Assembly: GCA_947503575.1 (NCBI GenBank)
Contig: CANNDZ010000002.1
Location: 62,001-126,000, forward strand
Length of the DNA stretch: 64,000 nucleotides
Reading direction: 5' to 3'
From: an uncultured Kordiimonas sp.
GTDB taxonomy: Bacteria; Pseudomonadota; Alphaproteobacteria; Sphingomonadales; Kordiimonadaceae
The position numbers and the translations under genes are program-made. The notes below the pieces were generated by a model that worked only from the letters and a program-made list of their open reading frames with translations, did not search any database and had not been told where the DNA came from. Position 1 is the first letter of the stretch, and each line of letters starts with the position of its first letter. Of this stretch, positions 42,855-52,185 are shown in pieces.

Positions 42855-44879
42855 TCAGAAAAATGTCAGAAAGCTAACAATCAGCAGGCCTGCAAATGCA
42901 ACCAGCCTGCTACCTTTCAATCCAGCTTTGCGGGCATCAGGATCGTTCGGTAGAACCTTTTTCATCAGCTTCTTGCGTTCACGTTCCAATTTTGTCACCA
43001 GGTTTTTGGCCTGCGCAAATTCGCGCGCGTCTTCAGCCTGAACCTTCACCATATTGACTTCGCTTACCAGGCGCGCGATATCGCCACCCTTTTTACTTTT
43101 CTCTAACGCAGCCTGCACTTGCTCGCGGCGTTTCTTATTTTTCAAGCCTTTCACCGCGGGTGCGAGGCCATCTACAAGCTTCGATGTTAAGCTTGGAAGC
43201 GCTTCCATTTTACACCGCTGTTGCAGAAGACCAAAAAAGTTCAATGACAAACTGTTGAATTTCGCCGGGTTATGCTGCGCAGCAGCAAGGTTGTTAAACT
43301 CACGCTCCAGATCGACACCATGGGTGGCGCAAAATGCAGCCAAATGCCGATCCAGCAGAATGTTACGCGTGGTGCCGTTCGCTGCTATCCGTTCCAGCGC
43401 GCGCATCAGCTGAATAACCGACCCAATCCACACGTTGCTGAACCGTTGCGAAACACAAGGCAATATTGGGTTCAGTTCATACAAAACCCGTTCCATACCC
43501 TTACCAAGCTGCTTGCTTGCTGCAAACGGCATCATCCGGCGCAGGTCCGAAAGTTGCGTCCCCAACTTTACACCCTGTATCTCTGAAATATCAGCCAAGG
43601 TTTGCAAAAATTTGGCATCCAGCAATTCAACAATGGCGGACAAGGTCTCCCGATCATCGCGGGAAAACGCTTCGGCAATAAGGGAGGAAACACCCCCAAG
43701 GAAAAACGAATGCCCTTTGAAATGGATCGGCCCGGTTGGATGCAGGAACATACAAACCCGCGTAACCATCTTATAGTCGTCTGACCGCATACCGCCAAAG
43801 CCGCTGTCCGGTTTTACATTCAACAAAGACTCAAGCCGGTCTGTTAGAATTTCATCCTTGAAAGACATCTGCACCCAGGACGGAAAATCAATAGACTTTA
43901 AAAAACTGGCTGCTTCAGCCGGGTCCCGGGCAAACGCATGGGCCAGAAGCCTGCGATCGACAACGGCGACACCTTTGAAATTTGTTGGCCTGTTCATCGA
44001 CCAGGCCTTCATGGTCGTGCGCTTGGGTTTGCCGACACCTTCAAACCAGTCCAGAACTTCTTCAGCGCCCCAACGCTCTGCGAGTTCGTCAGCCATAAGT
44101 CCCCGGATCAGGCTTCCCAGTGCCCCCGGCACTTCGCGGCCACCATTCAGGGCCCAGAACGAACCCTGATTAACCCTGGCCATCAGCATGCTATCGCGGT
44201 TGCGGCCTTTCCAGACCTTCTCCCCGAAATAGAGCGCCTGGATAGCAGCCCCCATCTGATAATAGTCGGACTCAATATCACCAACACCGCGCGCCGTTCC
44301 ATCAGCCAGCGCCAAATCCAGTGCTTCCATACCAAAGGGCTGCATGTAGCCAGGCGGCATGCTGTAACATTCACCCAGCACAACATCATCACTGTTTGGT
44401 GTGCTGAAATATATGTTGGTCGGCATGATCGAACGGTGCATGAAACCGCGCTTGTGCAAGGCGGTAATCGCCTTCAAAATCGACAGCGCAACGTTTTGGC
44501 GCAATCTGTTGGCGTTAACCCTAGGATTAAGCTTGCCATCCAGCCCCATCAAAGCACCGCCTGTCGGGCGCCCCAGTATGGTGACCAAACGCTGGGTCCG
44601 CTTGCCATTGATCTGCAGGTTCATCAACCCACGGTCCAACGGACAAATCAGGTTGGCAATCGGCTTTCCCTTTAGGGTTTTATAGACTTCATTCCTGAAG
44701 GGAATAGACGGATGATGCACCAATGCATACAGGTCACCGCCGCTCTTCTCTTTGTCCCTGACAACGTAGGCATCACCACCACGCGTACTGAATTCGGGCA
44801 AGGGAGAGCCCGTGACCACTTCGTAGCGGTCACCAAAAGCACTTTGGCTATCAGGAACTGGCGCATTTTCGCCGCTCAC
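42855..44879 (-). CDS. Tail-anchored pseudokinase
   Basis: The 674-residue protein has a kinase-like N-terminal domain and one C-terminal membrane segment (about 654-672, RLVAFAGLLIVSFLTFF). Kinase landmarks are recognisable but degenerate. The catalytic loop reads HRSIMPTNIYF (148-158), where active kinases have H-R-D-x-K-x-x-N; the Asp is Ser and the Lys is Met. The D-F-G position reads LGEC (168-171). The helix-F landmark DYYQMG (205-210) is kept. No glycine loop or V-A-I-K lysine is clear. It should not phosphorylate. A helical middle and a charged coiled-coil-like stretch (about 590-640) follow. The GTG at 44879 has AGGGGA upstream. Its function is unknown. Confidence 0.78.
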   Translation of the reverse strand: MSGENAPVPDSQSAFGDRYEVVTGSPLPEFSTRGGDAYVVRDKEKSGGDLYALVHHPSIPFRNEVYKTLKGKPIANLICPLDRGLMNLQINGKRTQRLVTILGRPTGGALMGLDGKLNPRVNANRLRQNVALSILKAITALHKRGFMHRSIMPTNIYFSTPNSDDVVLGECYSMPPGYMQPFGMEALDLALADGTARGVGDIESDYYQMGAAIQALYFGEKVWKGRNRDSMLMARVNQGSFWALNGGREVPGALGSLIRGLMADELAERWGAEEVLDWFEGVGKPKRTTMKAWSMNRPTNFKGVAVVDRRLLAHAFARDPAEAASFLKSIDFPSWVQMSFKDEILTDRLESLLNVKPDSGFGGMRSDDYKMVTRVCMFLHPTGPIHFKGHSFFLGGVSSLIAEAFSRDDRETLSAIVELLDAKFLQTLADISEIQGVKLGTQLSDLRRMMPFAASKQLGKGMERVLYELNPILPCVSQRFSNVWIGSVIQLMRALERIAANGTTRNILLDRHLAAFCATHGVDLEREFNNLAAAQHNPAKFNSLSLNFFGLLQQRCKMEALPSLTSKLVDGLAPAVKGLKNKKRREQVQAALEKSKKGGDIARLVSEVNMVKVQAEDAREFAQAKNLVTKLERERKKLMKKVLPNDPDARKAGLKGSRLVAFAGLLIVSFLTFF

Positions 44880-45067
44880 CGTGCAATCCCCTAATCGTCC
44901 CGAACCCGGGTGATTCTTCACCCACAAGTTTTTCTAAGTCAATAATCCATATAGAGAAATACTCCGAAAATTCGCATAAAAATGCAAAAATCGGATTTCT
45001 CATACAGTTATGTTACACGCAAATTATTAACGCAAAGAAAACGGGGCGTTAGATGGTTAACATCCGG

Positions 45068-46360
45068 TTAGTCCAAAAATGGATCACGAACCAGGATGGT
45101 GTCATCCCGTTCCGGGCTCGTAGACAGCATTGCAACAGGCACGCCGATCAATTCTTCAATCCGCCGAATATATTTCACGGCTGTTGCAGGCAAGTCTGCC
45201 CAACTGCGGGCACCAAAAGTGGTTTCTGACCAGCCATCAAGCGTTTCATAGACGGCCTCAACATCAGCTTGGTCTTCCATGCCGTAAGGCAGATAATCTA
45301 CGACCTCGCCTTTGTGTTTGTAGCCCACGCAGACCTTGATTTCCTCAAGCCCATCAAGAACATCAAGCTTGGTCAGAGCAATACCGTCAACACCACCAAC
45401 GGTCAGGCTCTGGCGTACAAGAACGGCGTCAAACCAGCCGCAGCGCCGCGAACGCCCTGTAACCGTACCAAATTCATGACCTTTTTCACCAAGGTATTGT
45501 CCAACATCGTTATCCTGCTCGGTAGGAAACGGTCCAGAGCCTACGCGCGTTGTGTAGGCTTTGGTAATGCCCAGTACATAATCCAAGGACCGCGGACCCA
45601 TGCCAGAGCCACCAGCGGCCTGACCCGCAATTGTGTTCGAGGACGTAACAAATGGATACGTGCCATGATCAATATCCAGAAGTGTACCTTGCGCGCCTTC
45701 AAACAGGATACGCTTGCCTTCCAGCTTTGCATCATCAAGGGTACGCCAGACATTGCTTACGTAAGGCAATATCTTGTCAGCCATTTCCATCAGCTCATCG
45801 GCAATAGCAACAGCGTCAATTTCTTCGTGGCCCAAACCTTTACGAAGCGCATTATGATGCGTCAGGGCAACCGCAAGGCGCGCTTCAACAATATCGCGTG
45901 ACTGCAGGTCACACACACGCAAGGCGCGTCTGCCAACCTTGTCTTCGTAAGCTGGGCCAATGCCCCGGCGGGTGGTGCCAATTTTAACGCCTTTTGACGC
46001 ATCTTCCCTCAAGGCATCCAGTTCCCTGTGATAGGGCATAATCAGGGTCGCGTTGGCGGCGATTTGCAGGCTGCTTGGATTAATATCAACACCCTGCCCG
46101 CGCAGCGCTTCGATTTCGGTTAGCAAAGCCCAGGGATCAATAACAACACCGTTGCCGATCACACTGGTTTTACCACCACGAACAATGCCGGAAGGCAATA
46201 GGGACAGTTTGTAGACTTTACCATCTATAACAAGCGTGTGGCCGGCATTGTGGCCGCCCTGGAACCGCACAACAACGTCTGCACGCTCTGATAGCCAATC
46301 AACAATTTTGCCCTTGCCCTCATCGCCCCACTGAGAGCCAACAACAACAACGTTGCCCAT
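45068..46360 (-). CDS. purA: Adenylosuccinate synthetase
   Basis: PurA joins IMP and aspartate with GTP, the first committed step to AMP. The 430-residue protein is full length with [20 protein letters not shown] (the GTP P-loop and catalytic Asp), [26 protein letters not shown], and GSGPFPTE. The C-terminal [17 protein letters not shown] and the nucleotide-base site [20 protein letters not shown] are intact. It follows hisZ after 37 bases and probably belongs to the serC-serA-hisZ-purA run. An inverted repeat about 16 bases past the stop (TAACGC / GCGTTA) may end the transcript before the pseudokinase locus. Confidence 0.98.
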   Translation of the reverse strand: MGNVVVVGSQWGDEGKGKIVDWLSERADVVVRFQGGHNAGHTLVIDGKVYKLSLLPSGIVRGGKTSVIGNGVVIDPWALLTEIEALRGQGVDINPSSLQIAANATLIMPYHRELDALREDASKGVKIGTTRRGIGPAYEDKVGRRALRVCDLQSRDIVEARLAVALTHHNALRKGLGHEEIDAVAIADELMEMADKILPYVSNVWRTLDDAKLEGKRILFEGAQGTLLDIDHGTYPFVTSSNTIAGQAAGGSGMGPRSLDYVLGITKAYTTRVGSGPFPTEQDNDVGQYLGEKGHEFGTVTGRSRRCGWFDAVLVRQSLTVGGVDGIALTKLDVLDGLEEIKVCVGYKHKGEVVDYLPYGMEDQADVEAVYETLDGWSETTFGARSWADLPATAVKYIRRIEELIGVPVAMLSTSPERDDTILVRDPFLD

Positions 46361-46397
46361 GATTTGTCCCCTTACCGGATAGTGTATTTTGCAGCCG

Positions 46398-47591
46398 TTA
46401 GACGGCGCTGATCTGGCCGTTCATCAGGATATGGCTACAGCCAAGTCGACGGGCTTCTTTGGCGGCATCCGGCTCGTCTGTCAAGCCTTGAATAGCCCGC
46501 CAACCAGCGGCCCGCTGTGCAGCAGCTTCCTTGTCACTTGTTCCAAAAGGCAAAAACAGTTTTTCGCTGTTTTCAGGCATCGGCAGAGCATCCGTCAGGC
46601 TGTCCAGATATACCGAAAAGCCGGTTGCTTCCTCGGTGTGCCCGTCGGGGTGCACAACCAGGTATCGACCTCCGCGACCCAGCTCGCTTTGGCTTCCTTT
46701 TGCAAACAATGCAAAGCCGATTCCGCTTTTGTACTCAAACCCATGGCTTTCGCATGGGTCGATGGTGATCTGCAAATCTGGCAAGTGCAACGAAATTGTC
46801 TCTACCAACCGACCCAACCGTGCCACAAGCTGGCCAGCCGCACCTTTCAACGCCATTTGCTGCAATTTTGGCAACGCCTGATCAGCGGGGCCTGCAGCAT
46901 CCAGCAAAGATTCGAATGAACTGCGCGCAGCGTCTTGAACAGCGGCAAGCGCACCGCGATCCTTAGCGTTTAGCGCATCAAATGCAACAATGCGTTCTGC
47001 CTGCGACAATGCATGGGCATTCGCCACCAGCTCCAGCAAGGGTGCAAGCGTCAGGTCAATCGACATTTCCCCGATGCCAACACCTGTGAGCGCCTCTATT
47101 GCCAGTTTCACCACCTCAAACTCAGCATCAAGGCTCGGCGCACCAATAAGCTCAAAACCTGCCTGCACAAACTGGCGAGCAGGCCGGACCTGGCTGCCTT
47201 TAGTGCGAAGTACATTGCCAGTGTAACTAAGCCGCAATGGGCGCTGACTGTCGGACAGACGCGTCGCAGCAAGCCGTGACAACTGCACTGTCATGTCAGC
47301 GCGCATCGCCATCATACTTTGTGTGTCCGGGTCCATTACCCGGAACATGGTGTTGGCGCGGGTTTCCCCGGCCCCCACCAGCAGGCTGGCTTCATATTCT
47401 ACAACAGGTGGGGAAACACGATCATAACCATAGGAACGAAAGCAATCCATCAAACCACGGACAAGCGTTGCCTCATGCTCGGCCTTTGGGGCTAGCTGAT
47501 CACGAAAGCCTTCCGGCAATAAGGCCTGGCGGGCATAATCGTTGCCCGCCACCATGGATTGAACACCCACCTGGGACTTGGGACCGTTCAT
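46398..47591 (-). CDS. hisZ: ATP phosphoribosyltransferase regulatory subunit
   Basis: HisZ is a catalytically inactive histidyl-tRNA-synthetase paralogue that partners the short form of HisG in the first step of histidine synthesis. The 397-residue protein has [38 protein letters not shown], motif-2-like [30 protein letters not shown] and [10 protein letters not shown]. The histidine-tRNA-specific motifs of true HisRS are missing at the C-terminus. The ATG at 47591 has AGGAG eight bases upstream; a GTG three codons earlier overlaps that site. It lies between serA and purA. hisG is not in the window. A HisS function is unlikely because of the short, divergent C-terminus. Confidence 0.92.
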   Translation of the reverse strand: MNGPKSQVGVQSMVAGNDYARQALLPEGFRDQLAPKAEHEATLVRGLMDCFRSYGYDRVSPPVVEYEASLLVGAGETRANTMFRVMDPDTQSMMAMRADMTVQLSRLAATRLSDSQRPLRLSYTGNVLRTKGSQVRPARQFVQAGFELIGAPSLDAEFEVVKLAIEALTGVGIGEMSIDLTLAPLLELVANAHALSQAERIVAFDALNAKDRGALAAVQDAARSSFESLLDAAGPADQALPKLQQMALKGAAGQLVARLGRLVETISLHLPDLQITIDPCESHGFEYKSGIGFALFAKGSQSELGRGGRYLVVHPDGHTEEATGFSVYLDSLTDALPMPENSEKLFLPFGTSDKEAAAQRAAGWRAIQGLTDEPDAAKEARRLGCSHILMNGQISAV

Positions 47592-47612
47592 CTGGTCCAC
47601 TCCTATGGTCTG

Positions 47613-49190
47613 TTAAAACGACAGTTTTTTCGCCTGTCGTACATGCGCGAGCGCAGCAAGTTGGTCAAGCACAATATCCCTTACAGGCTCATCAACTGCA
47701 ACCAGCGCGACCGCCTCTTCACCCAGGACTTTCCGCCCAAGGGCAAAGGTACCCACATTGACGCCGTTGTGCCCCAACAGGGACCCAAGCGCGCCAATAA
47801 ATCCGGGTTTATCGTCATTCACGATATACAGCATGTTGGGTGCGAGTTCTGCTTCCAGAGTCACATCGTTCACTTCAACGATCCGTGGTTTTTTGTTGGC
47901 GAACAGCGTACCAGTGACAGACCGGGACCCCCGCTCGGTGTCAACCGTCAGCTTGATCTGCGTATGGTAATCCCCTTCCCGGTCGTGCTTGACTTCCGTG
48001 ATCTGGATGTTGCGCTTTTTCGCCACAACAGGGGCATTGACCATATTGATGCTGCTCATGAGCGGCGACAGCAGGCCTTGCAAAACCACGGCTGTCAGCG
48101 GGTTCGTATTCAGTGTGCCGACATGGCCTTCATATTCAATAACAACGCGCTTTAAGCCTGTTTCCGTGATCTGGCCTGCAAATCCACCGATTTGCTTGGC
48201 AAGCTCCATATAAGGCTGCAGTTTGGGTGCTTCTTCGGAACTGAGCGACGGCATGTTCAGCGCATTGGTCACCCCCCCGGTGAGCAGGTAATCCGCCATC
48301 TGTTCGGCAACTTGCAATGCCACATTGACCTGTGCTTCGCTGGTGGATGCCCCCAGATGCGGGGTACAGATGATATTCTCGTGGCCAAACAAGGGGTTTT
48401 CGGTTGCGGGCTCCACTTCAAACACGTCAAGCGCCGCACCGGCGACCTTGCCGCTGTCCAGCGCGTCTTTCAGTGCGGCTTCATCAATCAGCCCACCCCG
48501 CGCACAGTTTACGATGCGCACACCGTCTTTCATTTTGGCAAAGGCTTCTGCACCCACAATACCACGAGTTTGGTCTGTCAGCGGGGTATGCAGGGAAATC
48601 ACGTCCGCACGCTCAAACAGTTCATCCAGCTCCACTTTGTGGATACCCAGATCGGCGGCGCGTTCAACGGCGAGATACGGATCAAACGCAACGACTTTCA
48701 TCTTCAGGCCCAGCGCCCGCTCTGCCACAATGGAGCCGATATTGCCGCACCCGATCAAGCCCAGTGTTTTGCCAGTTAGCTCAACACCCATGAATTTGGA
48801 TTTTTCCCACTTGCCAGCCTGTGTACTTTGATTGGCATGGGGAATTTGCCGTGCCAGTGCCATCATCATGGCAATCGCATGCTCTGCTGTTGTGATCGAG
48901 TTACCAAATGGTGTGTTCATCACAACCACACCCGCATCCGTTGCTGCCGCAATATCAATATTGTCCACACCAATCCCGGCGCGGCCAATTACTTTCAGAT
49001 TTTTTGCTGCCTTCAGAACATTGGGAGTTGCCTTCGTGGACGAGCGAACAGCAAGCCCATCATAATCACCGATGATGGCAATCAATTCTTCCTTGCTGAG
49101 GCCGGGTTTAAAGTCCACATCGATGCCACGCTCTTTGAAAACTTTTTCTGCAAGCGGGCTCATTTTATCCGAGATCAAAACTTTGGGCAT
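47613..49190 (-). CDS. serA: D-3-phosphoglycerate dehydrogenase
   Basis: SerA oxidises 3-phosphoglycerate to 3-phosphohydroxypyruvate, the first step of serine synthesis. The 525-residue long form has an N-terminal nucleotide-binding catalytic core (IGRAGIGVDNIDIAAATDAG, LGLIGCGNIGSIVAERA, FDPYLAVERA, the catalytic His in ICTPHLGASTSEAQ), an intervening domain and a C-terminal ACT domain (NDDKPGFIGALGSLLGHNGVNVGTF) for feedback by serine. The start at 49190 has AAAGGCAG upstream. It follows serC after 87 bases that hold a terminator-like hairpin, so part of its expression may be attenuated or come from a separate promoter. Confidence 0.97.
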   Translation of the reverse strand: MPKVLISDKMSPLAEKVFKERGIDVDFKPGLSKEELIAIIGDYDGLAVRSSTKATPNVLKAAKNLKVIGRAGIGVDNIDIAAATDAGVVVMNTPFGNSITTAEHAIAMMMALARQIPHANQSTQAGKWEKSKFMGVELTGKTLGLIGCGNIGSIVAERALGLKMKVVAFDPYLAVERAADLGIHKVELDELFERADVISLHTPLTDQTRGIVGAEAFAKMKDGVRIVNCARGGLIDEAALKDALDSGKVAGAALDVFEVEPATENPLFGHENIICTPHLGASTSEAQVNVALQVAEQMADYLLTGGVTNALNMPSLSSEEAPKLQPYMELAKQIGGFAGQITETGLKRVVIEYEGHVGTLNTNPLTAVVLQGLLSPLMSSINMVNAPVVAKKRNIQITEVKHDREGDYHTQIKLTVDTERGSRSVTGTLFANKKPRIVEVNDVTLEAELAPNMLYIVNDDKPGFIGALGSLLGHNGVNVGTFALGRKVLGEEAVALVAVDEPVRDIVLDQLAALAHVRQAKKLSF

Positions 49191-49240
49191 AAAACTGCCT
49201 TTCACTATCTTTTTTGGTCAAAAACCGTAATTTTTTGGGG

Positions 49241-49262
49241 AAAAGGCCGACTTTTATCGGCC
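49241..49262 (-). terminator. Terminator-like hairpin between serC and serA
   Basis: On the minus strand GGCCGA-TAAAAG-TCGGCC is a perfect six-bp stem with a short T run (TTTT) after it. It is 15 bases beyond the serC stop. It may reduce read-through into serA rather than fully block it. Confidence 0.6.
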
Positions 49263-49277
49263 TGAAATATCATTTTT

Positions 49278-50435
49278 TTAGGCGTGAGACGCCTTAATTT
49301 CGGCATACGCCCAATCAAGCCATGCGGTCAGCGCCTGCAGGTCGGATGTATCAACCGTTGCCCCGGCCCATATCCGCAGGCCCGGAGGCGCATCGCGGTA
49401 GGCACCGATATCAAAGGCAATACCCTCCGCGTCCAGCAAACTGGCCAATTTTTTAGGCATCGCTGCTTGGGCATCGGCATCAAGGGTCGCGAGCCAAGGG
49501 TCAATCACCTTCAGACACACGGAAGTATTTGAAATTGTTGCCGGATCGCTGGCCAAGAAGGCTGCCCAGTCAGATGTTTTCACCCAATCCGACAGCACCT
49601 TCAGGTTCGCTTCTGACCGCGCGATAAGGCCTTTCAAGCCCCCCAGGCTATCAGCCCATTCCAAGGCATCAATATAGTCTTCAACGCACAGCATCGACGG
49701 CGTGTTGATTGTTGCACCCTTGAAGATGCCTTCGATTAATTTGCCGCCTTTGGTCAGCCGGAAAATTTTAGGCAAAGGCCAGGAAGGTGTATAGGTTTCA
49801 AGGCGTTCTACCGCGCGGGGGCTTAATATCAGCATGCCATGCGCGGCTTCGCCGCCCAGCACTTTTTGCCAGCTGTAGGTGACAACATCCAGTTTCTCGA
49901 ACGGCAAATCCATTGCAAAAGCAGCGGATGTTGCATCGCAAATGGTCAGGCCCTGCCTGTCATCCTTGATCCAGTCTGCGTTCGGCACTTTTACGCCAGA
50001 TGTCGTACCGTTCCAGGTGAACACAACATCGCGGTCGGTATCAACCTGCGCGAGGTCTGGCAACTCGCCGTATTCCGCGGTGTAGATGTTGCAGTCATCC
50101 AGCTTCAACTGCTTGGCAACGTCTGTTACCCAGCCAGCACCAAAACTCTCCCACGCCAGCATGTCCACGCCGCGCGCACCCAGCATCGACCACAGGGCCA
50201 TTTCCACAGCGCCTGTATCTGACGCAGGCACAATACCAATCAGATAATCATCAGGCACGCAAAGAATTTCGCGTGTCTTATCAATAGCATATTGGAGTTT
50301 TTCTTTACCGGGTTTCGACCGGTGAGAGCGCCCGAGAAGAGCACTTTTAAGACCATCCGGTGTCCAACCCGGACGTTTGGCGCACGGCCCAGAGCTAAAC
50401 TCTGGACGCAAAGGCGCCGTAATCGGCTTTGTCAT
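49278..50435 (-). CDS. serC: Phosphoserine aminotransferase
   Basis: SerC transaminates 3-phosphohydroxypyruvate with glutamate to give phosphoserine, the second step of serine synthesis, and also serves pyridoxal phosphate synthesis in some bacteria. The 385-residue protein belongs to the alphaproteobacterial SerC type: [49 protein letters not shown] and the PLP lysine in [19 protein letters not shown]. It is the first gene after a structured leader and promoter. GGAAGGA precedes the start. serA follows after a hairpin. No key residue appears altered. Confidence 0.96.
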   Translation of the reverse strand: MTKPITAPLRPEFSSGPCAKRPGWTPDGLKSALLGRSHRSKPGKEKLQYAIDKTREILCVPDDYLIGIVPASDTGAVEMALWSMLGARGVDMLAWESFGAGWVTDVAKQLKLDDCNIYTAEYGELPDLAQVDTDRDVVFTWNGTTSGVKVPNADWIKDDRQGLTICDATSAAFAMDLPFEKLDVVTYSWQKVLGGEAAHGMLILSPRAVERLETYTPSWPLPKIFRLTKGGKLIEGIFKGATINTPSMLCVEDYIDALEWADSLGGLKGLIARSEANLKVLSDWVKTSDWAAFLASDPATISNTSVCLKVIDPWLATLDADAQAAMPKKLASLLDAEGIAFDIGAYRDAPPGLRIWAGATVDTSDLQALTAWLDWAYAEIKASHA

Positions 50436-50439
50436 ATCT

Positions 50440-50540
50440 CTATCCTTCCAGATAGTTGCGCCCCGTTGGGGAGGCGTGTCCCAAAATGTGTGCCGACCTC
50501 GCAGACGACTGCTTCCCGTTTGGGGGAAGTACCGGGACCG
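50440..50540 (-). ncRNA. Structured serC leader RNA (serC motif candidate)
   Basis: The minus strand between a promoter and serC folds plausibly into a multi-branched RNA. GTCCC (+ 50534-50538) pairs with GGGAC (+ 50478-50482) as a closing stem. Inside are perfect hairpins CTTCCC/GGGAAG (six bp) and GCAG/CTGC (four bp, UCGU loop). A following hairpin CGCC...GGCG (50459-50476) precedes the ribosome-binding site. The serC RNA motif is known as an alphaproteobacterial leader of serC-serA operons; I assign it by position and structure, not by search. Confidence 0.6.
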
Positions 50541-50541
50541 G

Positions 50542-50569
50542 AAAATAGAGAAAGCGATAGGAGAGTCAA
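50542..50569 (-). promoter_or_regulatory. Promoter of serC
   Basis: TTGACT (-35, + 50564-50569) and TATTTT (-10, + 50542-50547) are separated by 16 bases. Initiation would fall just downstream, at the first bases of the structured leader, which supports both calls. Confidence 0.65.
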
Positions 50570-50608
50570 CGAAATAAAACTGACTGCCCGCAGAAGATTT
50601 TATAACAC

Positions 50609-51478
50609 CTACTGGATTTGACGATAGCGCTGGCCGCCAACTACCACCGCCAGAATGCCACCAAGGATGAAAAGCGATGCCAGTATCAGGCGCATTGAAA
50701 GCGGCTCTGCGGCAAACAGCAACCCGCCTAATGCGGCGATCACTGGTACTAAAAGCTGTAACACGCCTGCCTGCAACCCACTAAGCCCGCGAAGCGCGGC
50801 ATACCACAGCGCATATCCAACACCGGAGGCCAAACCGCCAGAAAGCCCTGCATACACCAGCCCCTCAAACTGGACAGTCCGCGACATCGCCACAACAATA
50901 GCAAGCGGAACCAAAAGCGGTATGGTTCGCACAAAATTCGCATAGGTATCCCGAAGCGGGTTTTCAGAACCACGGCCAATCAGGGTATACCCAGCCCACG
51001 CAACACCAGCACAAACCATCAAGGCAAAACCCGAAGCAGAAGGTGCTTCAGCTCCCGGCAGCATCAAATAGGCAAAACCACAAACCGCCGCCAGCAAACC
51101 CGCCCATTCCAGTGCGTGCAGGCGCGCGCCTGCACGCAATGTGGCACCCAGCATTGAAAGCTGCACTGTCCCAAACAAAACGAGCGCCCCTGTACCTGTC
51201 TCAAGCTGCAGATACGCATAGGAAAAACCAACCGCATACAGAAATAGGCATATTGCCCCAAGCCAGCTGCCCGCATCACGGACAGCTACACCCTTGCCGC
51301 GCACACCAACCAAAACCAGCAGCACACAAATACCAGTCATCAACCGCACCAGCGTGAAGGAAGTGGCGTCAATCGATCCGGTCCCCAACGCCAAGCGACA
51401 CAGGACAGAGTTGGCGGCAAAGGCTGTCAGGGCCAATGCAGTCAGGCTAATAGTTTTGAAAACGTCAGATTTTATCAT
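50609..51478 (-). CDS. EamA/DMT-family transporter
   Basis: The 289-residue protein has ten predicted membrane helices in two EamA repeats, typical of drug/metabolite transporters. The first repeat opens [30 protein letters not shown], which carries the family R in a helix start. The second has [13 protein letters not shown] and later [38 protein letters not shown], the conserved P-V...P-L end. The transported compound is unknown; amino-acid or metabolite export is common. It ends about 40 bases before the serC promoter on the same strand. It is divergent from the EF-hand lipoprotein gene over 161 bases. Confidence 0.88.
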   Translation of the reverse strand: MIKSDVFKTISLTALALTAFAANSVLCRLALGTGSIDATSFTLVRLMTGICVLLVLVGVRGKGVAVRDAGSWLGAICLFLYAVGFSYAYLQLETGTGALVLFGTVQLSMLGATLRAGARLHALEWAGLLAAVCGFAYLMLPGAEAPSASGFALMVCAGVAWAGYTLIGRGSENPLRDTYANFVRTIPLLVPLAIVVAMSRTVQFEGLVYAGLSGGLASGVGYALWYAALRGLSGLQAGVLQLLVPVIAALGGLLFAAEPLSMRLILASLFILGGILAVVVGGQRYRQIQ

Positions 51479-51639
51479 GCTTTGGCCTTTATATTCGTCG
51501 ACACTATGGCCAAGTTTTAAAAAGAGGAAACCCCTATCGCATGGTTGTGATATGTTTCCGTAGTGTCGGAGAAATTTCCGAAGGTTTTAACCTGCCGCAC
51601 TCGTATCTCTACAAACCCTCAGTTCAGGAACTCCGTCTT

Positions 51640-52185
51640 ATGAAGAATTTAGCTGTGGCATGTATGATTACTCTTGTACTGGTGGCGTGTACCAGTCGGG
51701 GGGACAGACGCCCTGAAAGACCAGAGCCTTCGCCCGAACGCAGGGCTGAAATGCAACAGCGTTTTCTGGCACGCTGGGACCAAAACGGAGATGGTGCTAT
51801 CACCTGTGATGACGTAGCGTTTGAGCGGGCTGAGCTGTTTTTTGTGCTAGATACTAATGAAGACGAAGAACTCGCATCAAGCGAATATCGCTATGCCAAG
51901 TTTGAAGACAAAAGCTTCATGTTTCACGTGTTTTCCGAAGTAGATACAGACACATCAGGCGCTGTCAGCCTGAAAGAACTGCAAGCTGTGACCCATAGCC
52001 AGTTTGCGAGTATCGATAAAGATGGGAATTGCATCGTCAGCGATGAAGAAGCTTTTTCAGCAGCACGGGAAAAAATGCGCGAAGACCGCACCGGGGAAGG
52101 TCGTGAGGCTAGAGAAGGGCGTGGCGGCGGTGGACGGCGTGGCGGTCAGCGACCCGGCGGGTTGACAGATACATCTGCACCCTAG
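51640..52185 (+). CDS. EF-hand lipoprotein with a Gly/Arg-rich tail
   Basis: The 181-residue protein has a lipoprotein signal (MITLVLVAC, Cys17), then four EF-hand-like loops: DQNGDGAITCDD, DTNEDEELASSE, DTDTSGAVSLKE and DKDGNCIVSDEE. The third and fourth fit calcium ligation well. The first ends in Asp at position 12 and the second lacks the usual glycine at position 6. The C-terminal 40 residues are rich in Gly, Arg and Glu. It is likely an outer- or inner-membrane-anchored calcium-binding protein. The ATG at 51640 has AGGAA nine bases upstream; the frame is open further upstream to 51541 without a signal. It converges with the serine hydrolase gene, overlapping by four bases. Confidence 0.82.
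   Translation: MKNLAVACMITLVLVACTSRGDRRPERPEPSPERRAEMQQRFLARWDQNGDGAITCDDVAFERAELFFVLDTNEDEELASSEYRYAKFEDKSFMFHVFSEVDTDTSGAVSLKELQAVTHSQFASIDKDGNCIVSDEEAFSAAREKMREDRTGEGREAREGRGGGGRRGGQRPGGLTDTSAP

Noticed and set aside
43938-44675. Open frame of about 245 codons opposite the pseudokinase gene
   Set aside because: The pseudokinase frame spans the whole interval and carries a kinase-like fold pattern; the opposite frame has no motif and no good ribosome-binding site.
45269-45901. Open frame of about 210 codons opposite purA
   Set aside because: purA is full length and intact on the minus strand, so this is a shadow.
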